The notes beneath the pieces were generated by a model that was given only the letters and a program-made list of their open reading frames with translations, was not told the origin of the DNA and ran no database searches. Positions 45,561-57,899 of a stretch of DNA of 64,000 nt are shown one piece after another. The position numbers and the translations under genes were made by a program. This stretch comes from Pseudorasbora parva (lineage: Eukaryota; Chordata; Actinopteri; Cypriniformes; Gobionidae): assembly GCF_024679245.1 (NCBI RefSeq), contig NC_090187.1, positions 23,759,995 to 23,823,994 of the forward strand, in the 5' to 3' direction. Numbering within the stretch: position 1 is the stretch's first letter; each line of letters opens with the position of its first letter.

Positions 45561-47394
45561 TTGCTGTTGCTCTAATACTGAGTGTCCCAAATTGTACATC
45601 CTTCAAGAGATGGTAAATGATGATTCCAGTTCAGTCATGGTGGACTTAAAGCCTGTACAAGCATTAAAAAGGTATAGCCAATGCTTTTTAATAAGCACTG
45701 GCATGCACTGTAACTTAGATATTTGCAACAGGACTTACAGTTATAATAAACTATCATATTGTTCAGTCATTCAGATTTCCACACAGTTACACGGAAGAAG
45801 AGACTAAAGACATTTCTAGCCAAAAGAATACCTTTGTCAAAGGTGAACGCAGAAATACAGAAGAAGACGATGACAACAGACAGTCCGTGGCAGAAGTAGA
45901 ATGACGTCTGACCAAGGATCAGCCGGTGTGACGAGGGAACCTGGTGGAGCAGTAAGGCAGAGGGTGTCTGGTGGAGCCGGTGAAGCTTTGAGGTGATGAT
46001 AGCAATACAAATCTTGACAGTAAAAGTAAGTATCATACAGTCCATGCAAGTCGATGAAATTAATAAAATATAGTCCATACAGCTCTTAGTGCTGTCTAGA
46101 AACAGCAACGCTGAAGGTGCCGGGGTGACCATGGTAGTGCACAGTGACCATGGTAACAAACGAGGAGTGGGAAAATACGAACACAGAAACCAATTAATAC
46201 AAAAAGTCAATGAAAGTGAAAACAATGAACATAACCGCTACAACCTTAGAGATCAATTTTATTAAAATGCATTTTTTAATGATTGTATAATATACTACCA
46301 TTAATCAGCATGTTAGATTATATGTAAAATACAGTTTGTAGACTATATAGGCTTCAAGTAGTTACCCTTTTGGCCTTTTTTTCTATAAGCTACATTTACA
46401 GTGATTAAACCTGTACACATCCTTTATCTGCAGTAAATACAGATAGCTACATCTTGTAAAGGTACATTTAGAATGTAAATTATGGATGGTGTCTGTCAAA
46501 ACAGAGCTGGTTCTGGTCAGGGAGAAAAAGTGGAAGTTTCATTAGACTTTAATCCCTTGGAATCTCAAACATGGATTTATACATGTGACAAAAGCTGCTC
46601 TACATTTACACTGATATTTCTCTGCTGCACAGACTGCATGGCCGAATCACTCACCCACAGAGGAGCTTTAGGCCATGACATCCCGTTGAGTCTAAACACC
46701 ATGTTCTGTGTTCCCTTAATTTCTCCTCGATTCTTACATAACAAATGAAAATAAAGACATGAATTTCTGTCTGAGAAAAAAAAAACACTCACAAAGGAAA
46801 TCTCAATCGTTTATCTAGACAGCAATGAGATCAAACAATGAGCAAATAATAACTTTGCTTTGCAGATTTTTCCTGTCTCCTCCTGAGAAGATATCAACCA
46901 TGTCTCAAACTGTGTTTGGATTTGACACAATACCATAGTCTTCAATCAAAAATGCAATAACTCAATATAAACTCAAACTTCAATTAGAGATATAGCATCA
47001 TTGAGGAAAATACTAAGAAACATCCCAAACTAAATTCTGAGCTATGAAAGAGCAACATCTGATGGAATATCATTCCATAAGATTCACCTTGGTCAGATGT
47101 TCTGTCTCCACAAGGCTCCATCTTCATCCTCAGCCCCACCGGCTTCACCCAAGTCTTCAGGTTCCCTCCACTCCCCCATGGACTTTTTGAGTCACGCCCT
47201 CCTCCAGATCCCCCTCCCTCCTCTAATGTAATCTATAATAAAATCATTATTATTATTTTATTTACAGTGAAATTATAATATTACTTTTTTTTTTATATTT
47301 AGTTTTGTAATAATAATGATAATTATTTATTTATTTATTTATTTATTTATATAATGATATATCCCGCTATCACTACGCACTAGCACTATCACAC
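45561..47394. other. Unassigned sequence
   Basis: A GC-richer patch at 45790-46200 has open minus-strand frames of 152 and 70 codons with no identifiable domain, and an X-box-like GTGACCATGGTAAC near 46143. A pyrimidine-rich stretch lies at 47100-47225. No element ends were found. Confidence 0.4.
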
Positions 47395-47749
47395 TGTCAT
47401 GGCTGGTTGCAATGAAGGAGGAATGCAAGCAGTTTTAGTATTTATTAACATAGATCTCAGAAACAATAAAGATGAACAGAACAACATAACCTATTACTAA
47501 GTAGAACTGAAAGAAACACAGGGCTTAAAAAGACAGCAAACAAGAAGGGCTAATTAACTGAACAACTGAACAGAACTAAACAAATCAGTAACCATGGAAA
47601 CATACAGGCAGGGGACGGAAGAAGACTAAACTAATTAACAACCAAGAAAAGAAAAAGAAAAAACTAGAAACACAGACACAGAACAAAAACAATATCGAAG
47701 GGCCCTATAATACACCCCGTGAAATGCAACACCAGGTGTGCTGCAAGTA
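47395..47749. repeat. Possible interspersed repeat fragment
   Basis: A-rich sequence with TTTAGTATTTATTAACATAG and CTGAACAACTGAACAGAACT, in the style of 26860-27060 and 40750-41000. Family and ends are not determined. Confidence 0.3.
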
Positions 47750-49241
47750 CAAACCTGGTTCCAAAAAGTTGGGACACTGTACAAATGATGAATAAAAAAA
47801 TAATAAATGATGTAGAAGTTTCATATTTCTATATTTTATTCAGAATACAACATAGTTGTATAAATTGTTTAAATTTCATGGCATCAACACATCTACAAAA
47901 AAAAGTTGGGACAAGGCCATGTTTACCACTGTGTGGCATCCCCTCTTCTTTTTATAACAGTCTGCAAACGTCTGGGGACTGAGGAGACAAGTTGCTCAAG
48001 TTTAGGAATAGGAATGTTGCCCCATTCTTGTCTAAAACAGGCTTCTAGTTGTTCAACTGTCTTAGGTCTTCTTTGTCGCATCTTCCTCTTTATGATGCGC
48101 CAAATGTTTTCTATGGGTGGAAGATCTGGACTGTAGGCTGGCCATTTCAGTACCCTGATCCTTCTTCTACGCAGCCATGATGTTGTAATTGATGCAGGAT
48201 GTGGTCAGGCATTATCATGTTGTAAAAATGCAAGGTCTCCCCTGAAAGAGACAACATCTGGATGGGGGCATATGTTATTCTAGAACTCGGATATATCTTT
48301 CAGCATTGATGGTGCCTTTTCAAATGTGTAAGCTGCCGTGCCACACGTACTCATGCAACCCCACACCATCAGAGATGCAGGCTTCTGAACTGAGCGTTGA
48401 CAACAACTTGGGTTGTCCTTGTCCTCTTTAGTCTGGAATTTACATGGTGTCACAGTGTTCCAATAAAAACCCAAACATTTGATTCGTCTTCCTACAAAAC
48501 AGTTTTCCACTTTGCCACAATCAATTTTAAATGATCCTTGGCTCAGAGAAAATGCCTGCGCTTCTGGATCATGCTTAGATACTGTTTATTTTTTGACCTA
48601 TAGAGTTTTAGCCGGCAACGGCGAATGGCACGTGGATTGTGTTCACCGAAAATAAAGTATTCCAGAACCCATATTGTGATTTCCATTAGAATAGCATTCC
48701 TGTATATGATGCAGTGCCATCTAAGGGCTTGAAGACCACAGTCGTCCAGTATGGTTTTACTGCCTTTACCCTTAAGCACTGACATTTTTCCAGATTCTCT
48801 GAATCTTTGGATGACAGTATGCACTGTAGATGATAATAAATTCAAACTCTTTGCAATTTTTATCTGAGAAACTCCTTTCTGATATTGCTACCCTATTTTT
48901 CACTGCAGTATTGGGGGAATTAGTGATCATCTGCCCATCTTGACTCCTGAGAGACGCTGACACTTTTAGAGGCTCTTTTTATACGTAATCATGTTGCCAA
49001 TTGACCTAATAAATTGCAAATTGGTCCTCCAGCTGTTCCTTATATGTACATTTAACTTTTCCGGCCTCTTATTGCTACCTATCCCAGCTTTTGGGGAATG
49101 TGTAGCTGTCATTAAATCCAAAATGAGCCAAGATTTGGCATGCCATTTCAAAATGTCTCACATTCAACATTTTATGTGTTTTGCATTCCTTTTTTATTCA
49201 CAATTTGTACAGTGACCCAACTTTTTTTGGAATCGGGCTTG
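47750..49241 (-). mobile_element. Tc1-like element, full-length but decayed
   Basis: The ends CAAACCTGGTTCCAAAAAG (left) and, as reverse complement of the right, CAAGCCCGATTCCAAAAAA lie between TA dinucleotides (47748-47749 and 49242-49243). The terminal repeats extend about 50 bp (shared CACTGTACAAAT...GAATAAAAAA). The transposase on the minus strand is broken. Confidence 0.87.
47925..48957 (-). pseudogene. Broken Tc1-like transposase
   Basis: Pieces in different frames follow the order of a Tc1-type transposase: an HTH region with STVHTVIQRFRESGKMSV and AIRRCRLKLYRSK (48543-48845), then TKEDKDNPSCCQRSVQKPAS and SLMVWGCMS (48280-48510), and a C-terminal part up to 47925 opposite the plus-strand frame 47906-48136. 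Frameshifts and stops separate them, so no functional protein is expected. Confidence 0.82.
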
Positions 49242-49739
49242 TATTTAATTTACTAGTTTCAGCCCGACACAATATAATTTTCACATCCAGCGCACACATT
49301 TTAACATGTTTAAATATCAAATAAGGCGCATTGTTGGCGTGTTGCTATTTGGAGGCAACTGAAAACGTCTGTGCCATTAAATAACAAAAACCTGGTCTAA
49401 AGTTGTTTTTTTATTTTATTTAAAGTGTGTGTTAGTAATATTTGCCTATAGGCAAGTACACAACATTCGTACACTCTGCTTATTACACACATAGACATGC
49501 AGCAGCACAAAAACATGCCAAATATAACACACAAAAAAAAGGATTACGATTATTATGGTAAAATAACTACTTATTTGGCCAATTGTGAAAATACATACAT
49601 GTATTTTGACTCATCAGGTTCAGGATGCTTAATTGATTCATTGCAGAGACAAGCAATGTGTCTGTCCCTGAATTCTTTTTACTAAGCACCTGCTGAATTT
49701 AAGCTTGCAGGTGACTTAAAACACAGTGTACTTTGTTCT
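49242..49739. other. Unassigned sequence
   Basis: AT-rich, no recognisable gene or repeat. Confidence 0.4.
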
Positions 49740-50215
49740 TCATTTCTTTATGTACCACTGCTGTGCGAGACTTCATTTAGCATGTAATGCCACAAAACAT
49801 CTTTGTGAATTGCTTCTCTCCAGTATGGTTCCCATTCTGGGTAAAGCCAAGTGACCTCAGAGATTACAAAGAGCACACACCGAGTGAGGCAAAGGGAGGT
49901 AACGAAAATTAGTAGAACGATAGTTAACAAGCTTGTTCTCTATTAGGAAATTAGAGAAAATTTATTTTCTCCTCGGATCCCGCAGGGGGATCACAGCCCT
50001 CACCGCTCACGGTCCTGTCTTGTTCATTGTTTTCAAACACTCTCTATTTTCTCTTTGGCTTCCTCTGTCATTTCCACTCTCTCCAAGGCACTTTATTAAT
50101 GAATTGGAAGATTGTTATTTCTGATACTCACATCCACCTTGAGACAAAGGGGGAAAAGAGCGAACGAGCTAGTGAAATAAAGTGGCTTCATTTGCATCAG
50201 CAGATTTGAGACATT
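49740..50215. other. Candidate conserved non-coding block
   Basis: Repeat-free, with a perfect octamer ATTTGCAT at 50190-50197, a SOX-like ACAAAGG at about 50145 and TTATTAATGAATTGG at about 50093. Short open frames lack domains. Confidence 0.35.
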
Positions 50216-50471
50216 CAGTGGGAGTTGAATTCTAAGTTTGACTGACATGATACCGCAGGCAAAACCAGGGAAAAAAGACCCCCGTTCACTACGCTCAGAA
50301 ACACATTCAAACTCTTGTCATGCATATTTTTATGCACAGGCATTCATTTGGGGGGCTTTTTTAAAAATAAACATTGAAAAGAATTAAGTATGAGATGCTG
50401 GTGAATGAAGGCTTCTTGTTATGAGATCACACAGGTGATATTGAACTTAATTATCAGTTATACTAATTTAT

Positions 50472-51034
50472 AATTTGTTACATTTATGTAGCGCTTTTCT
50501 AGATACTCAAATCACTTTACATATGGAAGAGGGAAATCTCCTCAACCACCACCAATGTGCAGCATTTACCTGGATGATGCGACGGCAGCCATATTGCGCC
50601 ATAACGCCCAACACACACTAGCTTATTGATGGAGAGGAGACAGAGTGATTAAGCCAATCATTGTATGGGTAATTTTAGGAGGCCATGATGGACAGAGGCA
50701 AATGGGCAAATTTGGCCAGGAGGCTGGGGTTATACCCCTACTCTTTATCGAAGGACATCATGGGATTTTTAATGACCACATAGAGTCAGAACCTTGGTTT
50801 AACGTCTCATCCGAAGGACGGTGCTCTTTGACAGTGCATGTCCCCATCACTATACTGGGGTGTTAGGACCCACACAGACCACAGGGTGAGCAACCCCTGC
50901 TGGTCTCACTAACACCTCTACCAGCAGCTAACTGGTTTTCCCAGTTGGTCTCTCATCCAGGTTCTGACCAGGGTCAGCCCTGCTTAGCTTCAGTGGGAAA
51001 CCAGTCTTGGGGTTCAGGGTGATATGGCTGCTGG
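50472..51034 (-). mobile_element. 5S-rRNA-derived SINE (SINE3-like)
   Basis: On the minus strand the first 110 bp (51034 down to about 50925) are clearly 5S-rRNA-like: GCCATATCACCCTGAACCCC, GAAGCTAAGCAGGGCTGACC and GGATGAGAGACCAACTGGGA, which cover the internal pol III promoter region (box A, intermediate element, box C). A body of about 400 bp follows, and the end is a LINE-like tail, plus-strand CATTTATGTAGCGCTTTT (50481-50498). The length of about 560 bp matches zebrafish SINE3 as I know it. Confidence 0.88.
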
Positions 51035-51404
51035 TGAATAGCCTAGTGTTAATAGAATACTCTAATCCATTTGTCCCTCTCTTTCTTTTAAAAAATAGAT
51101 CTGGTTCAGATTGGGAAACTTACAATGTAAGTGAAAGTTTAATACCTGTAAATATTAAATAATTAGTTAATACAAAAACGGATCAGCGAGATTTATGCTT
51201 ACAGTCAGGGAGGAGTTAAATACGGAGACGTGAAGATGACTGCATCTGAAAGCTTGTTATCAGACAAATTATGTGTTTAACTAAACTAGAAGGAGAGGAG
51301 GAGTTAAAAAGCGTATTTGGAGCATGTGTAAGGCTTTGGCTTAGCTTTCATCTGGCTTGGGTCAAAAATGCACCTGCACATTTAAACAAAATCTAGTAAT
51401 AAAG
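51035..51404. other. Unassigned sequence
   Basis: No gene or element recognised. Confidence 0.4.
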
Positions 51405-51482
51405 TGAAAATTATTCTCTGAAATTTTCTTGGGACCACTTAGAATCTTCTGGAGCCCACGACCCCAGCTTGAAAACCCCTGC
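51405..51482 (-). repeat. Truncated copy of the AGGGGTTTTCAA repeat
   Basis: The reverse complement reads GCAGGGGTTTTCAAGCTGGG, then GGTCCCAAGAAAATTTCAGA, matching the first 80 bp of the insertion at 58670-59140. Only this end is present. Confidence 0.7.
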
Positions 51483-52065
51483 ACTAGTGTAGATGGGACC
51501 TTATTCAGTTGTGTTTGTTCTCAGTTTTGTTTTCATGGACTTTTAATTTGTTTTTATTCATCACAGGTGTTCCTTTGTTTGAATTCAAAGTACAACATGC
51601 TTTTCGAACCAGAATGCATTGCGTTTGTCAGGCACCGATTGATCTGCACAGCGAACGCAAATCGAATCATATAATTTCCGGATGAATGATGGTGTGCGTA
51701 TGAGCAGGCTTTAAATTGCCACGCTGCAAGTTATCATCTTGTTTTGTCCATTGTTACAGTGGCAATGACAGGATTTTGCAAATAGCAAGTAAACACAACA
51801 GTGCTCCTTGTTCTGCTGCAAAAATCTGCATTTTGTCACTTGTGAAACTGACCTGTCAGTTGCATTGTTTAATTTCTTCATTGTTACATTTTAATTCTGC
51901 TTTCATCATTTACAATTTTTCTAGATGCATCTTTAGTGATTTTGCAACTGTTTACTATGTCTTGTTGTTGTCCAAAGTTATAGGGGGGTTTTCTGCACAA
52001 AAAAAGCACATGTACTTCAGACAGCAGACAGTTCAATTTGTGAAATTGTCAGACAGTTCAATTTT
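51483..52065. other. Unassigned sequence
   Basis: No gene; the 117-codon frame at 51716-52069 shows no domain. A short direct repeat (CAGACAGTTCAATTT) lies at 52026-52066. Confidence 0.4.
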
Positions 52066-53190
52066 TTAAAGGGGTGATGAATTGGGAAATCAACTTTCCC
52101 TTGAGCCTTTGATATATAAAAGGTCATGGTAATATAAGTATATCCTGTAAGTTTCAGAGCTGAAAACTTCTTTATTTGTAAAAGTAAAGCTTTTATAGAC
52201 ACCAGGCCCAGAAAACGAGGCCCTCAAATCAATGATGTACTTGAAGAGTGAAACACGCCTCTATGTGTACGCTGCTTCTGTAGCCCAACCCACCGACTCA
52301 TGGAGCTAAACTGATCAAGTTACCGGAACAATAAACACGGTGAAGATAGCAAGATAATTGTTTGTAAACAAGACACAGGTCAACACTGGATTTGCAGACA
52401 TACAGTATTGAGATTAAAACACAATTCTGTGCCTTCTATACTAGATACGACAGGAATGGTGCAACACACTTATGTGAGTAAAACATGTTTTTTTTATATA
52501 TGCGATAGTAGCTATTGTATTGTTACAGATCATATTGATTATGAGTACATGACGTGTCTAACAGAGTATACCAGCACGCTGTCACAGTGTGGAGAATCCC
52601 TTATTTGCTGGTTCATTGTGATTCGGGATCAGACTCCCAGGGTTCACAAAGCCAAACAACCCAGGGCTACGTGTTTTCTAGACGGGATAGAAAAATGTAA
52701 GCACGTCAGCAGGCTAGTGAATCTTAAACAGTGAAATAACATTAATTTCTTGATCTCAATTGTTTTCGAAAAGCGATTGGGCAGGCCAAGTAATAAAAAA
52801 AAAATTTATTTGTTATGGGTGGATGAGAGATAAACCATTGTGTCTGTCTGATAAATAGGTTTTGAGACTGAGCCCTGTCAGAGAATCATTCCGGCCACTT
52901 TCAAAACAATCCCTCTCTCATGTGAACTGACAGGGGAGCAGAAACTCATTAAATCTGCAAATCTTATCCAATCCTAGCCATGGGCGTTTACTTCCAAGTA
53001 TCCAGTGCTGCACGCCCATCAAAACCCAGCGTTCAGGAGAGACTCTCAAAATCAGTGTAGAAAATAGCCTATTACTATTAGTTATACTATTATTAGTTAT
53101 GTTTTTGAATGTAAAAAAAAACATGCAAAAGTCATAAGTTGACCTCAGACAACAGTATAAAAAATGTAAAAAGCCAGTTCATGACACCTC
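52066..53190. mobile_element. TTAA-type non-autonomous element, copy 2
   Basis: Same family and orientation as 24007-24992. The left end TTAAAGGGGTGATGAATTGG has the TTAA; the right end GCCAGTTCATGACACCTC lacks the final TTAA. It includes a segment absent from copy 1 (about 52150-52560, with AGGCCCAGAAAACGAGGCCC). Confidence 0.82.
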
Positions 53191-53449
53191 ACCAATGAAT
53201 TGACTAAAGTGACATTTATGTAAATAAGGCATTTTAAAACCTTACTAATAACCTTTGCATTGCTCTTAAAGGGAAATTACTAAACCTAAACAGGAGCCTG
53301 ATAAAAAAAAAACATGCTAATTTAAAAGAAAACATGTCAGATGGACTTAGAAGTTTTTGCACTTGAACTCTTCATATCTAGGTCTTAATTTGCACATCTA
53401 AAAGTACGTCCTGTGGCAAATGCACACCTTGAGCAGACTGTAAGTCAAT

Positions 53450-53760
53450 TTTTATAATAGTCTGCCAAATAACTTGACGTAAGCTGGTGGACAGACCGTG
53501 GCTCACAGCTCCAGAGTTTCAGATGAATGGTTCAATAGTCAGTGTGTGGGCACAGCTCAACCCAATGCCACTGTGAGCCTGATATTTGCCATCTGTCTCA
53601 TCAGCAGCGGCAGCAGCCAGCATGTACAACACTGCACCGTAATGAGCCTTAATTACACCTAGAGCTGTACAGCAATAGAGGTCAAAATCAATGCCTTTAC
53701 TGATGCTTTAACCAACCGACTGCTTTCCATCAGCTGGAGTTTAACTTGCCCTAGGGAACT
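53450..53760. other. Candidate conserved non-coding block
   Basis: Repeat-free with CAGCAGCGGCAGCAGCCAGC and GTAATGAGCCTTAATTACAC (paired homeodomain-type sites). No reading frame of interest. Confidence 0.35.
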
Positions 53761-54384
53761 TTAAGACAAAATGTTCTCATAAAGACTGGGGAAACTGGCA
53801 AAATGAAAGAATTTTTCAGAAGGATTGCAGGTATTGTCTCTGACCTCTGTGGATTTCATTTGCTTGCTCACAAACCTACATTTGATGGCACTTGATCAGC
53901 CGCAATGCATTAAACCATTGTCAGCAAATCAACATACATTATTTTACTGTACGAAATTACTCTTAAATCTGTTAAAATCCTTTTAATGTATAGTGTTTGA
54001 TTGCAAGATGTTCAGCTAGTGCAGTTTTATTTATTTTTTGTGTTTACACATCCAATAACTATCCACATGAGCATTTTCTCTCTCTCTTCAGTTTCTCATT
54101 TATTTTATTACTGGTGAAACGGTCACAGCGTTCTCATTTACCGGTAGTAATGAGTTTTAAATTAAATTCTCGCACTGAATGAATAAAAGGAAGCGAAACA
54201 TATACACGAGATCATTACATTGTGACTGAATATATGGCAAAATAACACCTGAATCTTTTTTTATACGAAACTCAATTGTTTGGCCTAATGTGGCCTGCAT
54301 TTGAAACCATTCAAATATCTTAAGCAATAATCTAACAAAAAGATCAGATAATATGAAAATGGGGTAATACAAATAAGCTTAGTT

Positions 54385-54418
<34 letters not shown>

Positions 54419-54955
54419 AGACACAAAAATAGGATGTTAGGTATTATGTTCGTGCTGCTCTTTTTCATACTGTAAAAAAAAGGAAACAGATGCTCTTATG
54501 CTCCAACAATGATAAAAACAGACCCAAAATATAGTACAACTTGTATGCTATATTTAAGTCTTCTGAAAGATTTTTAAGGCTGAATTTTAAGTCATTACAG
54601 CAAAATATACAATCTAAAATATGGGGCATAGCAAGTTTGAATATGAAGAAGTTTGAGATAATTGAGAGCTACTGATAGGGATTTCACTAGCCCTGTAAAT
54701 AATGGGACAATTTGAACACTTTTTTTTTTTAACTGAGTACTACAAGTATCCTAAAGACAATCCTAATACAGCAAGCAACTCAGCGTGGTATGTATCCTAT
54801 ACATCTCAAACCACAGCAATAAAAACACACAAGCCCATAATGATAATCTCAGAGTCAATTGCAAACAACCTGTTATTTCTTTCTACACACAACAAAAGCT
54901 GGTGTTGTGTAAGTAGGCATGCATGTGTGTTTACGTGTGTGTGGTTATGGGGTTC
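53761..54955. other. Unassigned sequence
   Basis: A T-run of about 31 bases lies at 54387-54417. No gene or element boundary was recognised. Confidence 0.4.
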
Positions 54956-54959
54956 TGAT

Positions 54960-55265
54960 TGTTAACATTGCACAGCTCTGGATAATAACCGCCACAAGGG
55001 AAGCCGTAATGGATTATTCTGCTCTTATGGCTTTTAGTGGTGCAGGCGTTCTATGGGGGGTCTATTTAGAGGGCAAGGGTTGATATTGATTCAAGCCTTC
55101 AGATGAGAGTGCACATCAACGGAAATCATCAAGTGCCTATCAGCTGAAACCTGACCCATGCAGAGCCCAGTGATAATGACAATAATGACTTATCATGCAT
55201 TTCCTCCTGCTCTTTCTTTTAACATTTCCCTTTTTCCTGTCTACCTGAATCATTACATTGTACAT
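54960..55265. other. Candidate conserved non-coding block
   Basis: Repeat-free with CGTAATGGATTATTCTGCTC (bicoid/PITX-like GGATTA), TGATATTGATTCAAGCC and AATAATGACTTATCATGCAT. No coding potential. Confidence 0.35.
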
Positions 55266-55373
55266 ATGCAAGTTCGTTTTGATTGGCAATATTGTCTTAA
55301 TATTTTTATGGAGCATGGCGAGGAGGTCTAAAAAACCACGGGCAAAATTGAGGAAATTTTAGGTTCTTCTATC

Positions 55374-55531
<158 letters not shown>

Positions 55532-56820
55532 CCGTTACCAATAAACCTTACAATTTCAAGGCTTTCTAAACTTTATTTAAAAAACTTTCATACAAGGCAT
55601 TGCCAGGGGGAACATACACAGTTAAAATTGTTATTATTTTGATGATCTCATCAGGAAACAGGCCAAAAAAATGAGCCAAAACATGCTGTTTTGAGAAAGT
55701 TTTTTTTTTTTTTCTAATTTTTGTCAGACGGCAGCTTTCAACAACAAGAATGGCTCAAGGCCAGTCCAAAAGAGGTTAGAGTCAGTGGACAGAATGTCAC
55801 TTGACAAATGAGTGAGCAGCGGTGCAAAAAAGTGAGAGATGTACATACTGAATTGCTTCTTGCATTTAAAAACAACTAGATGAAGTGCAACGAATGGAGC
55901 GGAATGCAAAGCTTGTAAGAGACTTTTTTTTCTTTTCTATGTGATGCAATGACCACAAACATTCAAGCATCTGGAAGGGAAAGAATTGTTCCACATTATG
56001 CATATATTCATGCATATGCATGCCTGTAAATGCACACTTTTAGATTTTCTCAGTGGAGCCAAAATGAAAATGATTATTAGTGATGGCTGTTTCTGTTGCA
56101 TGTCCACTTCCACCATTACTCACCAGAGTGATGTTCCTGGATGTCCCCCCTTGTTATTGTTTTTTTGTTTTTTTTGCTTCCTGCCTCAAAAATAGCGAGA
56201 GTCTGCAGAGTAGACACAGCAAATAGAGAGAGGTTTGACAGCTCAGGAAGGAGAAGTAATTAATTGGTGAAACAAACAAAATCTGCCAATAGAGTATTTT
56301 AGTTATATTTTTGTAGGTGTATATATATATTCAGGGTCCTGCATCAACACAATAAATCCTTACCACCACACTCATTAGAGAGGAGGAAATTGATCCATTA
56401 TTTCAATGTCCTCCTTTGGCAAGTGGCCACATCTCCATATTCTGTGTATCACATCCTGAATATTCTGCTGAAGTAACATAATCATGATCCACCCATATGA
56501 TGATCCACCCATATTAATGTCCACCCACTTATCAACATTAGTGATATCTGCAATACATTATGTTCTGTTTACCCATAGGGGGTTATTGCTTTTCTCACTG
56601 CTCTTATCCATGCTAGGCTGCATGGATGCACAGGGAGTTCCATAATACCAATCCAAACTGTATGCTAATAGTCAATTAATTATCTGTGATGATATCGGTC
56701 CTGACAGAACTACAAATAGCAGAACACTTCAAAACAATGATTTTCTTACTCAGTATTTGTATGTCTAAACATTCGTACATGTACTCGAGAAGCAGACAAT
56801 AAGTCTTGTTTTCGTATTCA
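55532..56820. other. Unassigned sequence
   Basis: No gene; short frames on both strands lack domains. Confidence 0.4.
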
Positions 56821-57457
56821 TACTCACCTAAAGGATTATTAGGAACACCATACTAACATTTTGTATGACCCCCTTTTGCATTCAGAACTGACTTAATTCT
56901 ACGTGGCATTGATTCAAAAAGGTTTTGAAAGAATTATTTATAAATGTTGGCCCATATTGATAAGATAGCATCTTGCATTTGATAAAGAATTTGTTCCACC
57001 ACATCCCAAAGATGCTCTATTGGGTTGAGATCTGGTGACTGTGGGGGGGCATTTTAGTACAGTGAACTCATTGTCATGTTCAAGAAACCAATTTGAAATG
57101 ATCTGAGCTTTGTGACATGGTGCATTATCCTGCTGGAAGTAGCCATCAGAGGATGGGTACAAGGTTGTCATAAAGGGATGGACATGGTAAGAAACAATTT
57201 TCAGGTAGGCCATGGCATTTAACAGATGCCCAATTGCCACTAAGGGACCTAAAGGCACCAACAACCATGCCACGCTCAAAATTGCTTAAATCACCTTGCT
57301 TTCCCATTCTGACATTCAGTTTGGAGTTCAGAAGATTGTCTTGACCAGGACCACACCCCTAAATGCATTGAAGCAACTGCCATGTGATTGGTTTATTAGA
57401 TAATTGCATTAATGAGAAATTGAACAGGTGTTCCTAATAATCCTTTTGGTGAGTGTA
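56821..57457 (-). mobile_element. Internally deleted Tc1-like element (about 640 bp)
   Basis: The ends ACTCACCTAAAGGATTATTA (left) and, as reverse complement of the right, CACTCACCAAAAGGATTATT are terminal repeats of one Tc1 family. Only the C-terminal half of a transposase remains, and the N-terminal DNA-binding part is missing. Confidence 0.85.
56938..57279 (-). pseudogene. Tc1-like transposase fragment
   Basis: The frame contains SDGYFQQDNAPCHKAQIISN, the segment around the second catalytic aspartate, and further on RSQPNRASLGCGG, a frameshifted remnant of the [11 protein letters not shown] region. The first catalytic aspartate and the HTH region are absent, so it is non-functional. Confidence 0.8.
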
Positions 57458-57482
57458 TATATATATAGGTTGGGGAATTTCG

Positions 57483-57485
<3 letters not shown>

Positions 57486-57563
<78 letters not shown>
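57486..57563. repeat. (AT)n microsatellite, left part
   Basis: About 78 bp of AT; the same tract resumes at 59556 beyond the inserted Tc1 element. Confidence 0.97.
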
Positions 57564-57566
<3 letters not shown>

Positions 57567-57899
57567 TGAGGAAAATAAGTATTTGAAGACCCTGCTATTT
57601 TGCAAGTTCTCCCACTTGGAAATCATGGAGGGGTCTGAAATTGTCATCGTAGGTGCATGTCCACTGTGTGAGACAGTGAGACATAATCTAGATTTTAAAA
57701 ATCCAGTAAAAATTTCTATTTATTTGTATGATTCAGCTCTATTTGAACACCTGTCTATCAGCTAGAATTCTGACCCTCAAAGACCCTCTGACCTGTTAGT
57801 CTGCCTTTAAAATGTCCACCTCCACTCCTTTATTATCCTAAATTAGATGCACATGTTTGAGTTTGTTAACTGCATAAAGACACTTGTCCACCCCATACA

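Noticed and set aside
45767..46225. 152-codon minus-strand frame as a protein gene
   Set aside because: No recognisable domain; another frame is open in the same place; the sequence looks like an old repeat or unique non-coding DNA.
50925..51034. Functional 5S rRNA gene
   Set aside because: Only about 110 bp resemble 5S rRNA, with many changes, and they continue into a SINE body and LINE-like tail.
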